Assembly: GCF_002285435.1 (NCBI RefSeq)
Contig: NZ_NSBT01000024.1
Span: 372,001-436,000, forward strand
DNA length: 64,000 bases
DNA from: Actibacterium ureilyticum
Lineage (GTDB): Bacteria; Pseudomonadota; Alphaproteobacteria; Rhodobacterales; Rhodobacteraceae
Direction of reading: 5' to 3'
Below, one piece after another: positions 35,520 to 43,586 of this stretch. The position numbers and the translations under genes were made by a program. The notes beneath the pieces are model-generated. The model saw only the letters and a list, made by a program, of their open reading frames with translations. It was not told where the DNA came from and searched no databases. How positions within the stretch are numbered: the stretch's first letter is position 1; each line of letters begins with the position of its first letter.

Positions 35520-36745
35520 AGCTGACCGATCTGGATATCATCGTCACCGCCCCGCCCGCGCCGGGCTGGGGCGGGCGCTATTGGATATTGGTCAAGCTGA
35601 CCACCGATACCGGGATCACCGGCTGGGGCGAATGCTATGCCAGCACGGTCGGGCCTGAGGCGATGCGTGCGGTCATCACCGATGTCTTCGCCCGCCACAT
35701 GGAGGGTGAAAATCCCGAGAATATCGAGCTGATGTTCCGCCGCGTCTATTCCAGCGGCTTCACCCAGCGCCCCGATCCCACGGTGATGGGCGCATTTTCG
35801 GGGCTGGAAATCGCGTGCTGGGACATTCTGGGCAAGGATCGCGATCGCCCCGTCTGGGCGCTGATCGGCGGGCGGATGAATGACCGGGTGCGGGCCTATA
35901 CCTATCTTTATCCGCTGGCCCATCACGATGCGCACGCCTTCTGGACCGACCCCGATCTGGCGGCCGAGGCGGCGGCCGATTGCGTCGCGCGTGGCTATAC
36001 GGCGGTCAAGTTCGACCCGGCGGGACCCTATACGATCCGCGGCGGGCATATGCCGGCGGGATCTGACATCACGCGGTCCGTCGCGTTTTGCCGCGCAATC
36101 CGTGGGGCGGTGGGCGACCGCGCCGATCTGCTCTTTGGCACCCATGGGCAATTCACCACCGCCGGGGCCATCCGGCTGGGCCGGGCGCTGGAACCCCATG
36201 ATCCGCTGTGGTTCGAGGAACCCGTGCCCCCCGACAACGCCACCGCCATGGCACAGGTCGCGGGCGGCGTGCGCATCCCCATCGCCACGGGCGAGCGGCT
36301 GTGCACCAAGGCCGAATTCGCCCCGCTGCTGCGGGCCGGAGCGGTGCAGATCCTGCAACCCGCGCTGGGCCGCGTCGGCGGGATATGGGAGGCCAAGAAG
36401 ATCGCCGCCATGGCCGAGGTCTATAACGCCCAGATGGCGCCGCACCTGTACGCCGGGCCGGTGGAATGGGCCGCGAACATCCATTTCAGCGTGTCGATCC
36501 CGAACCTGCTGATGGCCGAAACCATCGAAACCCCGTTCCACGACGCCCTGATCAAGGGCGCCATACGGGTCGAGGATGGGTATATCCCCGCCCCCACCGA
36601 CCCCGGCCTGGGGATCGAGGTGGACGAGGCGCTGGCCCGCGCCCATCCCTATACCGGCGACGGCCTGCACCTGGAAATGCAGGAGGCGCCTTGCGACTAT
36701 CGGAACGGCAACGACTTCCAGGGCGGCGCGCCGACCGACGGTTGA
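35516..36745 (+). CDS. Mandelate racemase/muconate lactonizing enzyme family protein (sugar-acid dehydratase-like)
   Basis: This enolase-superfamily protein (409 residues) has the N-terminal capping domain (ILVKLTTDTGITGWGECYAS) and barrel motifs GYTAVKFDP, LWFEEPVPPDN, IATGERLCTK and MAPHLYAGPVEW. The Glu of FEEP and the Glu of GER are metal ligands. In the GalD-type subgroup the first ligand is an Asp in VDxHG; here the aligned segment is LLFGTHGQF with Gly at that place, an odd feature. It overlaps the alcohol dehydrogenase gene by ATGA. Likely a dehydratase of an aldonic acid, but the substrate is unknown. Confidence 0.82.
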   Translation: MKLTDLDIIVTAPPAPGWGGRYWILVKLTTDTGITGWGECYASTVGPEAMRAVITDVFARHMEGENPENIELMFRRVYSSGFTQRPDPTVMGAFSGLEIACWDILGKDRDRPVWALIGGRMNDRVRAYTYLYPLAHHDAHAFWTDPDLAAEAAADCVARGYTAVKFDPAGPYTIRGGHMPAGSDITRSVAFCRAIRGAVGDRADLLFGTHGQFTTAGAIRLGRALEPHDPLWFEEPVPPDNATAMAQVAGGVRIPIATGERLCTKAEFAPLLRAGAVQILQPALGRVGGIWEAKKIAAMAEVYNAQMAPHLYAGPVEWAANIHFSVSIPNLLMAETIETPFHDALIKGAIRVEDGYIPAPTDPGLGIEVDEALARAHPYTGDGLHLEMQEAPCDYRNGNDFQGGAPTDG

Positions 36746-36766
36746 AACGCAGCATCGGTTTGGAAA

Positions 36767-36843
36767 TGGCGATCCCTGAAGGACTCGAACCCTCAACCTG
36801 CTGATTAGAAGTCAGCTGCTCTATCCAGTTGAGCTAAGGGACC
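36767..36843 (-). tRNA. tRNA-Arg (anticodon UCU)
   Basis: Read on the minus strand, the cloverleaf begins GGTCCCTTAGCTCAACTGG, with D-arm GCTCAACTGGATAGAGC, anticodon arm CTGACTTCTAATCAG (anticodon TCT) and T-arm GGGTTCGAGTCCT. The acceptor 5' strand GGTCCCT pairs with AGGGATC through one G-U pair, the discriminator is G and CCA is encoded (36767-36769). It decodes AGA/AGG, rare codons in this GC-rich genome. Mature ends without CCA are 36770-36843. Confidence 0.95.
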
Positions 36844-36879
36844 GCTTGGCCGCCAGTTATGCCAGCGGCGTGTCCGGGG

Positions 36880-37356
36880 TCAAGCGCCGGGCGTCAGGTC
36901 AAGCGTCATGAACACCGACCAGGGGTCGTGGTCATACCCCTCGAACGGGGTGCTGACGACGAAGCCGTACCGCTCATAGAGCTTGCGCGCGGGCAGGAAA
37001 TCGTCGGTCGATCCGGTTTCCAGATAGATCGCATCGGCGCCGCGCTCCCGTGCCAGCGCCATCAGATGTTCCAGCATTGCCCGGCCCGCGCCGGTGCCGC
37101 GCGCCTCTGACACCGTATGCATGGATTTCAGCTCGACCCCGCCATTTGACAGCGCCTTGAGCGCGCCCATCGCGATGGCCTGATCGCCCTGCCACAGAAG
37201 ATAGAAATCGACCTGCGGCACCTCAAGCCCCGACAGGTCCAGCACATGGCAGCTTTCCTCGGGGGATTGCGCTGCCATCTGGGCCACGTGCCGCGCGATC
37301 AGCGCACGCGCCTGCGGTTCGGACGGGCGCGCCGGGGCAATGCGAAACCCCGACAT
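36880..37356 (-). CDS. GNAT family N-acetyltransferase
   Basis: This 158-residue acetyltransferase has the acetyl-CoA loop VSEARGTGAGRAMLEHLMAL and a C-terminal ARKLYERYGFV typical of GNAT proteins. The start at 37356 (MSGFRIAPARPSEPQ) fits the family; the longer ORF to 37407 adds an unrelated Pro-rich leader. It follows the NDUFS4-like gene by four bases, so both may be transcribed together. Acceptor unknown. Confidence 0.82.
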   Translation of the reverse strand: MSGFRIAPARPSEPQARALIARHVAQMAAQSPEESCHVLDLSGLEVPQVDFYLLWQGDQAIAMGALKALSNGGVELKSMHTVSEARGTGAGRAMLEHLMALARERGADAIYLETGSTDDFLPARKLYERYGFVVSTPFEGYDHDPWSVFMTLDLTPGA

Positions 37357-37360
37357 CCGA

Positions 37361-37672
37361 TCAGTGGGTCCAGACGGTCCGCCGGTCGGTGGCGAAGTTC
37401 TCGCCATAGCCGCGGGCGCGGATGTTCGGCTTGCGCTTCTTTGGTTCGGTCACCACGGCGTCGATCCCGTGGGTGGCGGCATAGCTCAGCGCCTCTTCCT
37501 TGGTGTCGAAGCGCAGGCGGATCTGGCTTTGGGTGTCGGACGAGCTGGTCCAGCCCATCAGCGGATCGACCGAACGCGCGCTGTCGGCGACATATTCCAG
37601 AACCCAGTGATGGGTCTTGGCAGTGCCGGATTGCATGGCGGTGCGAGCAGGCTGATAGATGCGGGCTGGCAT
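37361..37672 (-). CDS. ETC complex I subunit, NDUFS4-like accessory protein
   Basis: This 103-residue protein matches the NDUFA4/NDUFS4 (18 kDa) accessory subunit family found with alphaproteobacterial complex I. Typical stretches are [40 protein letters not shown] and [20 protein letters not shown]. It would sit on the peripheral arm of NADH dehydrogenase. GGAG eight bases upstream supports the start. Its gene is away from the nuo operon, as usual. Confidence 0.9.
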   Translation of the reverse strand: MPARIYQPARTAMQSGTAKTHHWVLEYVADSARSVDPLMGWTSSSDTQSQIRLRFDTKEEALSYAATHGIDAVVTEPKKRKPNIRARGYGENFATDRRTVWTH

Positions 37673-37904
37673 GGGCGACTCCGTTTCAGATCGGGACAGT
37701 TATGAGAAATTCGTGCCGCCAGCGCAAGGGGATCGGTGCGTCGGCCGAACCCTCTGGGAGCACGAGTATTCAGGTCCAGCCGACGCTGTCGCTGCATGAA
37801 AAGGATACACTCCACCATTGGATGTTTCAATTGTTTTCATTCGCGCAAAAATTGATCCGCGCGCGGCCCCACCCGCCATCGCGGTTGCAATGCACCTTGA
37901 AAGC

Positions 37905-37919
37905 GAACAAAAAGAGATC
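37905..37919. promoter_or_regulatory. Candidate LexA/SOS box upstream of uvrB
   Basis: GAACAAAAAGAGATC lies 30-44 bases before the uvrB ATG. The alphaproteobacterial LexA operator is GAAC-N7-GAAC (or its complement GTTC-N7-GTTC); here the second half is GATC, one mismatch. The A-rich spacer and the location before a DNA-repair gene make it credible. Damage-inducible control is inferred. Confidence 0.35.
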
Positions 37920-37948
37920 AAATCTGGTGCAGCCCCAAGGAGCCCACC

Positions 37949-40135
37949 ATGCCCTATGCCCATTCCGACAAATCCGCACCGGTGCTGAACGCCCCCGCGC
38001 CGGACGTGAAATCGCGCGAAAAGCTCGAGGGTGGCAAGCGCTTCGTGATGAAGACCGACTTCGCCCCGGCGGGCGACCAGCCCACGGCGATTGCCGAACT
38101 GTCCCAGGGCGTGCGCGACGGCGAGCAGGACCAGGTGCTGCTGGGCGCGACCGGCACCGGCAAGACATTCACCATGGCCAAGGTGATCGAGGAAACCCAG
38201 CGCCCCGCCATCATCCTGGCCCCGAACAAGACGCTGGCGGCCCAGCTTTATGGCGAGTTCAAGGGCTTCTTCCCCGACAACGCGGTGGAATATTTCGTCA
38301 GCTATTACGACTACTACCAGCCCGAGGCCTATGTCGCGCGGTCGGACACCTATATCGAGAAGGAATCCCAGATCAACGAACAGATCGACCGCATGCGCCA
38401 CTCGGCCACGCGGGCGCTTCTGGAACGCGATGACGTGATCATCATCGCCTCGGTCTCGTGCATCTATGGTATCGGCTCGGTCGAAACCTATGGCGCGATG
38501 ACGCAGGATCTGATCGCAGGCAAGGAATACGACCAGCGCGCGGTGATGGCCGATCTGGTGGCGCAGCAATACCGCCGCAACGATCAGGCGTTCCAGCGCG
38601 GGTCGTTCCGGGTGCGGGGCGATTCCCTGGAAATCTGGCCCGCCCACCTGGAGGACCGCGCCTGGAAGCTGTCCTTTTTCGGCGAAGAGCTTGAGGGGAT
38701 CACCGAATTCGACCCCTTGACCGGTGCCAAGACCGATACGTTCGACCGCATCCGGGTCTATGCCAACAGCCACTACGTCACGCCGAAACCGACGATGAAA
38801 CAGGCGGTGATCGGCATCAAGAAAGAGCTGAAGACGCGCCTGGACCAGTTGGTGGCCGAGGGCAAGCTGCTGGAAGCGCAGCGTCTGGAACAGCGCACCA
38901 ATTTCGACCTGGAGATGCTGGAGGCCACCGGCGTCTGCAACGGGATCGAAAACTACAGCCGTTACCTGACTGGCCGCGCCCCGGGTGAACCGCCCCCCAC
39001 CCTGTTCGAATTCATCCCCGACAACGCCATCGTCTTCGCCGATGAAAGCCACGTGTCCGTGCCGCAGATCGGCGGCATGTACCGGGGCGACTATCGCCGC
39101 AAGTTCACGCTGGCCGAACACGGCTTCCGCCTGCCCAGCTGCATGGACAACCGCCCCCTGAAGTTCGAGGAATGGGATGCCATGCGCCCGCAATCGGTCT
39201 TCGTATCCGCGACCCCGGCGGCGTGGGAGCTGGAACAGACCGGCGGCGTCTTCACCGAACAGGTGATCCGCCCCACCGGCCTGCTGGATCCGCAGGTCGA
39301 GATCCGCCCCGTGGAAATGCAGGTCGACGATCTGCTGGACGAGATCCGCAAGGTTACGGCCGATGGCTTCCGCACGCTGGTCACGACCCTGACCAAACGC
39401 ATGGCCGAGGATCTGACCGAATACCTGCACGAACAGGGGATCAAGGTCCGCTATATGCATTCGGACATCGACACGATCGAACGGATCGAGATCCTGCGCG
39501 ACCTGCGGCTTGGGGCGTTCGACGTGCTGGTGGGCATCAACCTGCTGCGCGAGGGGCTGGACATTCCCGAATGCGGGCTGGTGGCCATCCTGGACGCGGA
39601 TAAGGAGGGGTTCTTGCGCTCCGAAACCTCGTTGATCCAGACCATCGGACGCGCCGCGCGGAACGCCGAGGGGCGGGTGATCATGTATGCCGACCGGATC
39701 ACCGGCTCCATGGAACGCGCGCTGGCCGAGACCAACCGCCGCCGCGAGAAACAGATCTCCTACAACGAGGAACACGGCATCACGCCCGAAACGGTGAAGA
39801 AGAATGTCGAGGATATCCTCGCCGGCCTCTATCAGGGCGACACCGACCAGAGCCGCGTCACCGCCAAGATCGGCAAGCCCATGCACGGCGCCAACCTTGA
39901 GGCGCATCTGGACGGCCTGCGCGCGGAAATGCGCAAAGCGGCCGAGAACCTGGAATTCGAAGAAGCCGCGCGTCTGCGGGACGAGGTCAAACGGCTGGAG
40001 GCCGTGGACCTGGCCGTCTCAGACGACCCGCTGGCCCGTCAGTCGGCGATCGAAGCCGCCGGAGAGGCCGCCGTGGGCCGGTCCAAGGCAGGGCGCCCGG
40101 GGCAACGGGGTGGGGTGAAGCGGCGGAAGCGGTAG
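37949..40135 (+). CDS. uvrB: Excinuclease ABC subunit B
   Basis: UvrB is the damage-verifying helicase-like subunit of nucleotide excision repair. The 728-residue protein has Walker [14 protein letters not shown], the beta-hairpin [24 protein letters not shown] in [14 protein letters not shown], helicase motif VI in QTIGRAARN and the C-terminal UVR domain [15 protein letters not shown] that binds UvrC. AAGGAG seven bases upstream supports the ATG. A lysine/arginine-rich tail is present. The upstream 275-base region holds the candidate LexA box; I saw nothing else clear in it. Confidence 0.97.
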   Translation: MPYAHSDKSAPVLNAPAPDVKSREKLEGGKRFVMKTDFAPAGDQPTAIAELSQGVRDGEQDQVLLGATGTGKTFTMAKVIEETQRPAIILAPNKTLAAQLYGEFKGFFPDNAVEYFVSYYDYYQPEAYVARSDTYIEKESQINEQIDRMRHSATRALLERDDVIIIASVSCIYGIGSVETYGAMTQDLIAGKEYDQRAVMADLVAQQYRRNDQAFQRGSFRVRGDSLEIWPAHLEDRAWKLSFFGEELEGITEFDPLTGAKTDTFDRIRVYANSHYVTPKPTMKQAVIGIKKELKTRLDQLVAEGKLLEAQRLEQRTNFDLEMLEATGVCNGIENYSRYLTGRAPGEPPPTLFEFIPDNAIVFADESHVSVPQIGGMYRGDYRRKFTLAEHGFRLPSCMDNRPLKFEEWDAMRPQSVFVSATPAAWELEQTGGVFTEQVIRPTGLLDPQVEIRPVEMQVDDLLDEIRKVTADGFRTLVTTLTKRMAEDLTEYLHEQGIKVRYMHSDIDTIERIEILRDLRLGAFDVLVGINLLREGLDIPECGLVAILDADKEGFLRSETSLIQTIGRAARNAEGRVIMYADRITGSMERALAETNRRREKQISYNEEHGITPETVKKNVEDILAGLYQGDTDQSRVTAKIGKPMHGANLEAHLDGLRAEMRKAAENLEFEEAARLRDEVKRLEAVDLAVSDDPLARQSAIEAAGEAAVGRSKAGRPGQRGGVKRRKR

Positions 40136-40149
40136 GTTGGCGCCGAGAA

Positions 40150-40809
40150 ATGACTAATCCAGCGGATCATTCTCAAGATGAATTTCATGGGACTGACGAA
40201 TTCCATGATGTCTTTGCTTCGCTTGTGATGCTGAAGCTGTCTTTAGATATGGTCTTGAAAGAACCGGCTATGTGGAAGTGGGCCATTCTTGGAGCCCACA
40301 GCCTACTTCAGGGTGCTTGCGTATGTTTCCTGACCCGAACCGACGGCGGCGGTGCGCTTTCGGATGAGTCGGAGCGGAAATTGAGGGAATATCACAATCT
40401 AGGCACCCAAAAAGCGATCGTCGAGAAATGCGGCGGCGAGTGGATACTTGGCGAACCGCAACCCCCGAAGGATCACGTTGCAACGCTGATCGATTTACTA
40501 AAACGGCTTCCGGGCGAATGGCGCGTTACTGTGCCAAAATACTTCGACGACTGTAAAAGAGACAGTGAGCGCGACTTATGGCGCCTCCATGACTTCCGAA
40601 ACAGTTTTACTCATTTCCAACCAGTGGGCTGGTCGATTGAAAAAGCGGGTCTGCCGCGCATTATCGGTTTAGCCTTGGATTTGGCCGAGGAAATCATCAC
40701 GGATCCCGGCTACACACGTTACCCAGATTATCCTGAAGGAACGCGCAAAGCGATTAGAGATTGCAAACTCGCTCTTCAGCAGTTGAACAGCGCGCTAACT
40801 CGCAATTGA
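40150..40809 (+). CDS. Possible HEPN-like protein in a low-GC patch
   Basis: This 219-residue alpha-helical protein has no family I can name with certainty. The motif RNSFTH in HDFRNSFTHFQPVGWSIEKA fits the R-x4-H pattern of HEPN nucleases, and the N-terminal helices (VFASLVMLKLSLDMVLKEPA) would suit that fold. HEPN proteins are often RNases in toxin-antitoxin or defence modules. Its GC content and codon use are lower than uvrB just 14 bases upstream, suggesting transfer. No antitoxin partner is visible next to it. Confidence 0.5.
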   Translation: MTNPADHSQDEFHGTDEFHDVFASLVMLKLSLDMVLKEPAMWKWAILGAHSLLQGACVCFLTRTDGGGALSDESERKLREYHNLGTQKAIVEKCGGEWILGEPQPPKDHVATLIDLLKRLPGEWRVTVPKYFDDCKRDSERDLWRLHDFRNSFTHFQPVGWSIEKAGLPRIIGLALDLAEEIITDPGYTRYPDYPEGTRKAIRDCKLALQQLNSALTRN

Positions 40810-40931
40810 ATAGGGCCGCGCCCGACCCTGGGTGGGCGCAGCGCAACGTCATTGATGCGCAATTTATGGTGCCACACTCTTCCCGCGTTATGAACCTGCG
40901 ATGACGCCGCAAAAGCGCCCCACACGGCCCG

Positions 40932-41092
40932 CTACTCCACGGCACGCACAAGCTGGACCTGTGGGCGATCTGCGGTGTCGCGGGTGATGTGGGCCTCGAC
41001 GCCGTACATGCGGCGCAGGGTGTCGGCGGTCAGGACCTCGTGCGGGGGGGCCTGCATCCGTCATGCAGCCTGGCGATCCGGTCAGCGTGCCA
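40932..41092 (-). pseudogene. Decayed C-terminal fragment of an iron-siderophore ABC transporter ATPase
   Basis: Only the last ~50 codons survive. One frame reads HADRIARLHDG, matching the end of the H-loop region of FecE/FepC ATPases. After a seven-C run, the frame shifts to HEVLTADTLRRMYGVEAH ending QVQLVRAVE and a TAG at 40932. This is the usual C-terminus of such proteins. No Walker motifs or upstream transporter genes are present, so it is a remnant. The rest of the 507-base gap between 40810 and 41316 shows no coding sign except the hairpin at 41267. Confidence 0.6.
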
Positions 41093-41266
41093 CGGGGTCG
41101 GGGCGTCTGTCCGGCAGTCATCCGACCACCCGGACAGGCATCTGCAAGCAGCTTCCGACGTACCGTTGCAGCCGCCCGCTCGCCCCCGCCAGCCCCAACA
41201 GGGACGCGGGAATATCTTGAAACATGCCGCGATTTTGACAAAGCTTGTCGCCACCGATTTCCAGCC

Positions 41267-41289
41267 GCCCGATCCCGGTCGGGCTTTTT
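41267..41289 (+). terminator. Rho-independent terminator-like hairpin
   Basis: GCCCGA (41267-41272) pairs with TCGGGC (41279-41284), followed immediately by TTTTT. It would stop plus-strand transcription coming from the uvrB/HEPN-like side just before the next gene. Because it lies downstream of a possible TTG start at 41245, it argues for a later start of that gene. Confidence 0.6.
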
Positions 41290-41316
41290 CACCGATCATT
41301 ACGCCCGAGCCGCCAT

Positions 41317-43554
41317 TTGACCCACACCCCCATCGCCGAGGATGAACGCCCCCTAGGGCAGCTTTTCTGGTTCCTTCTGTTTCTGGGCTGGACCCCGATC
41401 CTGGCGGCCTATGGCCATGTGCTGGATCCCGTTACCTCGGCGCGGGACGGGATCATCGTGACCTTTGTCGACCGGCTGACGCTCTATCAACAGGTGGGTT
41501 GGGGCGTGCCGGCGGTGGGCGTGCTGACGGTTGCGGGGCTGTTGTCGGTGGCCGCGATGTACCGGCTGGGCTGGCGGCGGCTGTGGCCCGCGCCGGCCTT
41601 TTTGTTGTGGTCCAGCCTGATCTATGTGTTCAACCCGCCGGGATTGGGCGGCTGGCCAGAGCTGCCGGTGCATGCGGTTTATGCCGGGCTGGCCTTTGCC
41701 TGTACCTATCTGTTCCTGTGTCACGGGCACCTGCTGTCGCCGGGGTTTTTGGCCTATGTCGGGCTGCTGCTGTGCGATGTGGCACTGCATCACACGGTGT
41801 TGCCGGGCGGTGTGCTGGGGCGGGTGTTCGTGGGCTATGTGCCCGATCTGATCACCGCGTTGCAGTTCCTGGCCGTTGCGGTGCTGGTGCGGATGGTCTG
41901 GCTGATGGTGCGCGACAACCGGGCGTTTTTCCGCAGCCTGGATCCGGCGACCCTGCGCCGGGCCACGGGACGCACGTTGAAATTCTGGTGGCCGATGCCG
42001 GTGGTCTTCGTTGCGGCGGCGGCATTCTGGTGGGCGGTGCTGAACCTGTGGGTGGGCGGCGCCGTGATGGCACGGCTGGACCAGGACCGCGCGATGCTGG
42101 AACGCCAGATGGGGCCGCTTCTGCGGGCCGATGCGCAGGTGGACCAGTCCCTGCATGCCGATGGCCGGAACCTGTTTGCGCTGCTGGAAGAGGCCGCGCG
42201 CCTTGCCAGCGCCAATGACTGGCTCGGCGCGCAGCTGGCCGATCACCGGGCCGAGGCGCAGCGGTTCTATGCCGATTGGCAGGCCCGGCACGACCAGAAC
42301 CCGAAGACGCTGGAACATGCGCTGCTGGACTGGGTCCAGTTGCAGGTGGGTGTGTCGAACATCCGCAACCAGTTCACGCTGATCATGGTGGGATACGATG
42401 CCCAGACCAGCGGCGCGTCCCGGGCCGAGGCACAGCAGAAGATCGACGCCGCCTTCCCGCGCGCGGCCCTGCCCGAATTCGACGAACCATCATGCTGGCT
42501 GCTGGATTTCCCCTGCCATGCCGAGGCCGCGATCGTCCGGCGCGTGAACCGGTTGATGGACGACATGCACGGCCAGATGACGGGGGCAGCAAAGACACAG
42601 GTCGATGCGATCTATGACGCGGGCAGCGCTCAGGCGCTAAGCGCCACGCAAACCGCCCGCACCACAACCCGCCAGGCGCACGAGGCCTTTTCCCGCGACA
42701 TCGCGACGGCGATCCAGGCCACCTTTCGCACGTGGCGGAACATATCCTTCCTGACGCTGGTCTACAGCCTGATCATCCTGCTCAAGACCCTGTTCATCGT
42801 GCTGTCGCGGGTGATCTTCTCGCCCAAGAGCGGGCTTGGCGTGACCGCCCGGTTCCTGCCCCACCCGCCGCCGGACCACCCGGCGGGGATCTCGAAACAC
42901 GGGGCGGTCTATCGCATCCCGGCCGCGACGCCCGATGCGCATTACGTGTCACGCTGGGGCGTCACGCTCGAGGGGCCGCCGCCCGCCCGCAGGCGGCCGA
43001 TGGGATACCGTTTTCCGGTGGCGCGCATTGTCTCGGGCACCTGGGCAATGAACCGGATCGACGGCGACCGCGCCGGGCAGGAGGACGAGTTCGACGCCGA
43101 CCTGAAGGTGGACGAACCCGCCGAGCTGGTGGTGTGGCGGCTGGCCCCGGGCGAGCGGGTCGTGTTCCGCTTCGCCGATTTCGTCGGCATGAGCGACGGC
43201 ATGCGCGTGCGCCGGATATCGAGCCTGAGCATCACGACGCTGATCCTGGGCCGCGTGATCTATCACGCCGCCGACGGGCCCGGCACCCTGATCCTCAGGA
43301 CCACCGCCGCGGCCCGGATCAGCACCGACGACGACGGCGCGCGCCCGGCCCCGATGCCCAAGCTGGTCGCCTGGGGCGCCGAGACGCATTTCGGCGTGCT
43401 GGCCGCGTTGACCACGGTGGACACGTTCCTGAGCGGCTACAACCTGAAGGTCGGCAGCGGCGACCGCGTGGTCTGGGATACCTCGACCCGCCGCGGCGAC
43501 GGGCCGGGCACGGGCATCCTGCGCTTTGTCAAAAGCTTTCTGCTGCCGATCTAG
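41317..43554 (+). CDS. Large membrane protein of unknown function
   Basis: About 745 residues; family not recognised. The first ~190 residues contain five or six membrane helices (for example LGQLFWFLLFLGWTPILAAY and GVPAVGVLTVAGLLSVAAMY), followed by another helix pair around FWWPMPVVFVAAAAFWWAVL. A long alpha-helical periplasmic or cytosolic part with paired Cys (CWLLDFPC) then leads to a further helix (ISFLTLVYSLIILLKTLFIV) and a beta-rich C-terminal domain (ELVVWRLAPGERVVFRFADF) that recalls AIM24/TRAP-like folds. The start is uncertain: TTG 41317 is chosen because a terminator hairpin lies before it. Confidence 0.6.
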   Translation: MTHTPIAEDERPLGQLFWFLLFLGWTPILAAYGHVLDPVTSARDGIIVTFVDRLTLYQQVGWGVPAVGVLTVAGLLSVAAMYRLGWRRLWPAPAFLLWSSLIYVFNPPGLGGWPELPVHAVYAGLAFACTYLFLCHGHLLSPGFLAYVGLLLCDVALHHTVLPGGVLGRVFVGYVPDLITALQFLAVAVLVRMVWLMVRDNRAFFRSLDPATLRRATGRTLKFWWPMPVVFVAAAAFWWAVLNLWVGGAVMARLDQDRAMLERQMGPLLRADAQVDQSLHADGRNLFALLEEAARLASANDWLGAQLADHRAEAQRFYADWQARHDQNPKTLEHALLDWVQLQVGVSNIRNQFTLIMVGYDAQTSGASRAEAQQKIDAAFPRAALPEFDEPSCWLLDFPCHAEAAIVRRVNRLMDDMHGQMTGAAKTQVDAIYDAGSAQALSATQTARTTTRQAHEAFSRDIATAIQATFRTWRNISFLTLVYSLIILLKTLFIVLSRVIFSPKSGLGVTARFLPHPPPDHPAGISKHGAVYRIPAATPDAHYVSRWGVTLEGPPPARRRPMGYRFPVARIVSGTWAMNRIDGDRAGQEDEFDADLKVDEPAELVVWRLAPGERVVFRFADFVGMSDGMRVRRISSLSITTLILGRVIYHAADGPGTLILRTTAAARISTDDDGARPAPMPKLVAWGAETHFGVLAALTTVDTFLSGYNLKVGSGDRVVWDTSTRRGDGPGTGILRFVKSFLLPI

Positions 43555-43586
43555 GGCAAGCCGCGTGGGTCACGGTCGGGGTACCC

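Noticed and set aside
36767-36843. tRNA-Arg as an integration site for a genomic island
   Set aside because: No integrase gene or duplicated tRNA end lies nearby, and flanking genes look chromosomal.
40889-41299. Small ORFs proposed as genes in the gap after the HEPN-like gene
   Set aside because: They are alternative frames of the decayed ABC ATPase fragment and of non-coding DNA.
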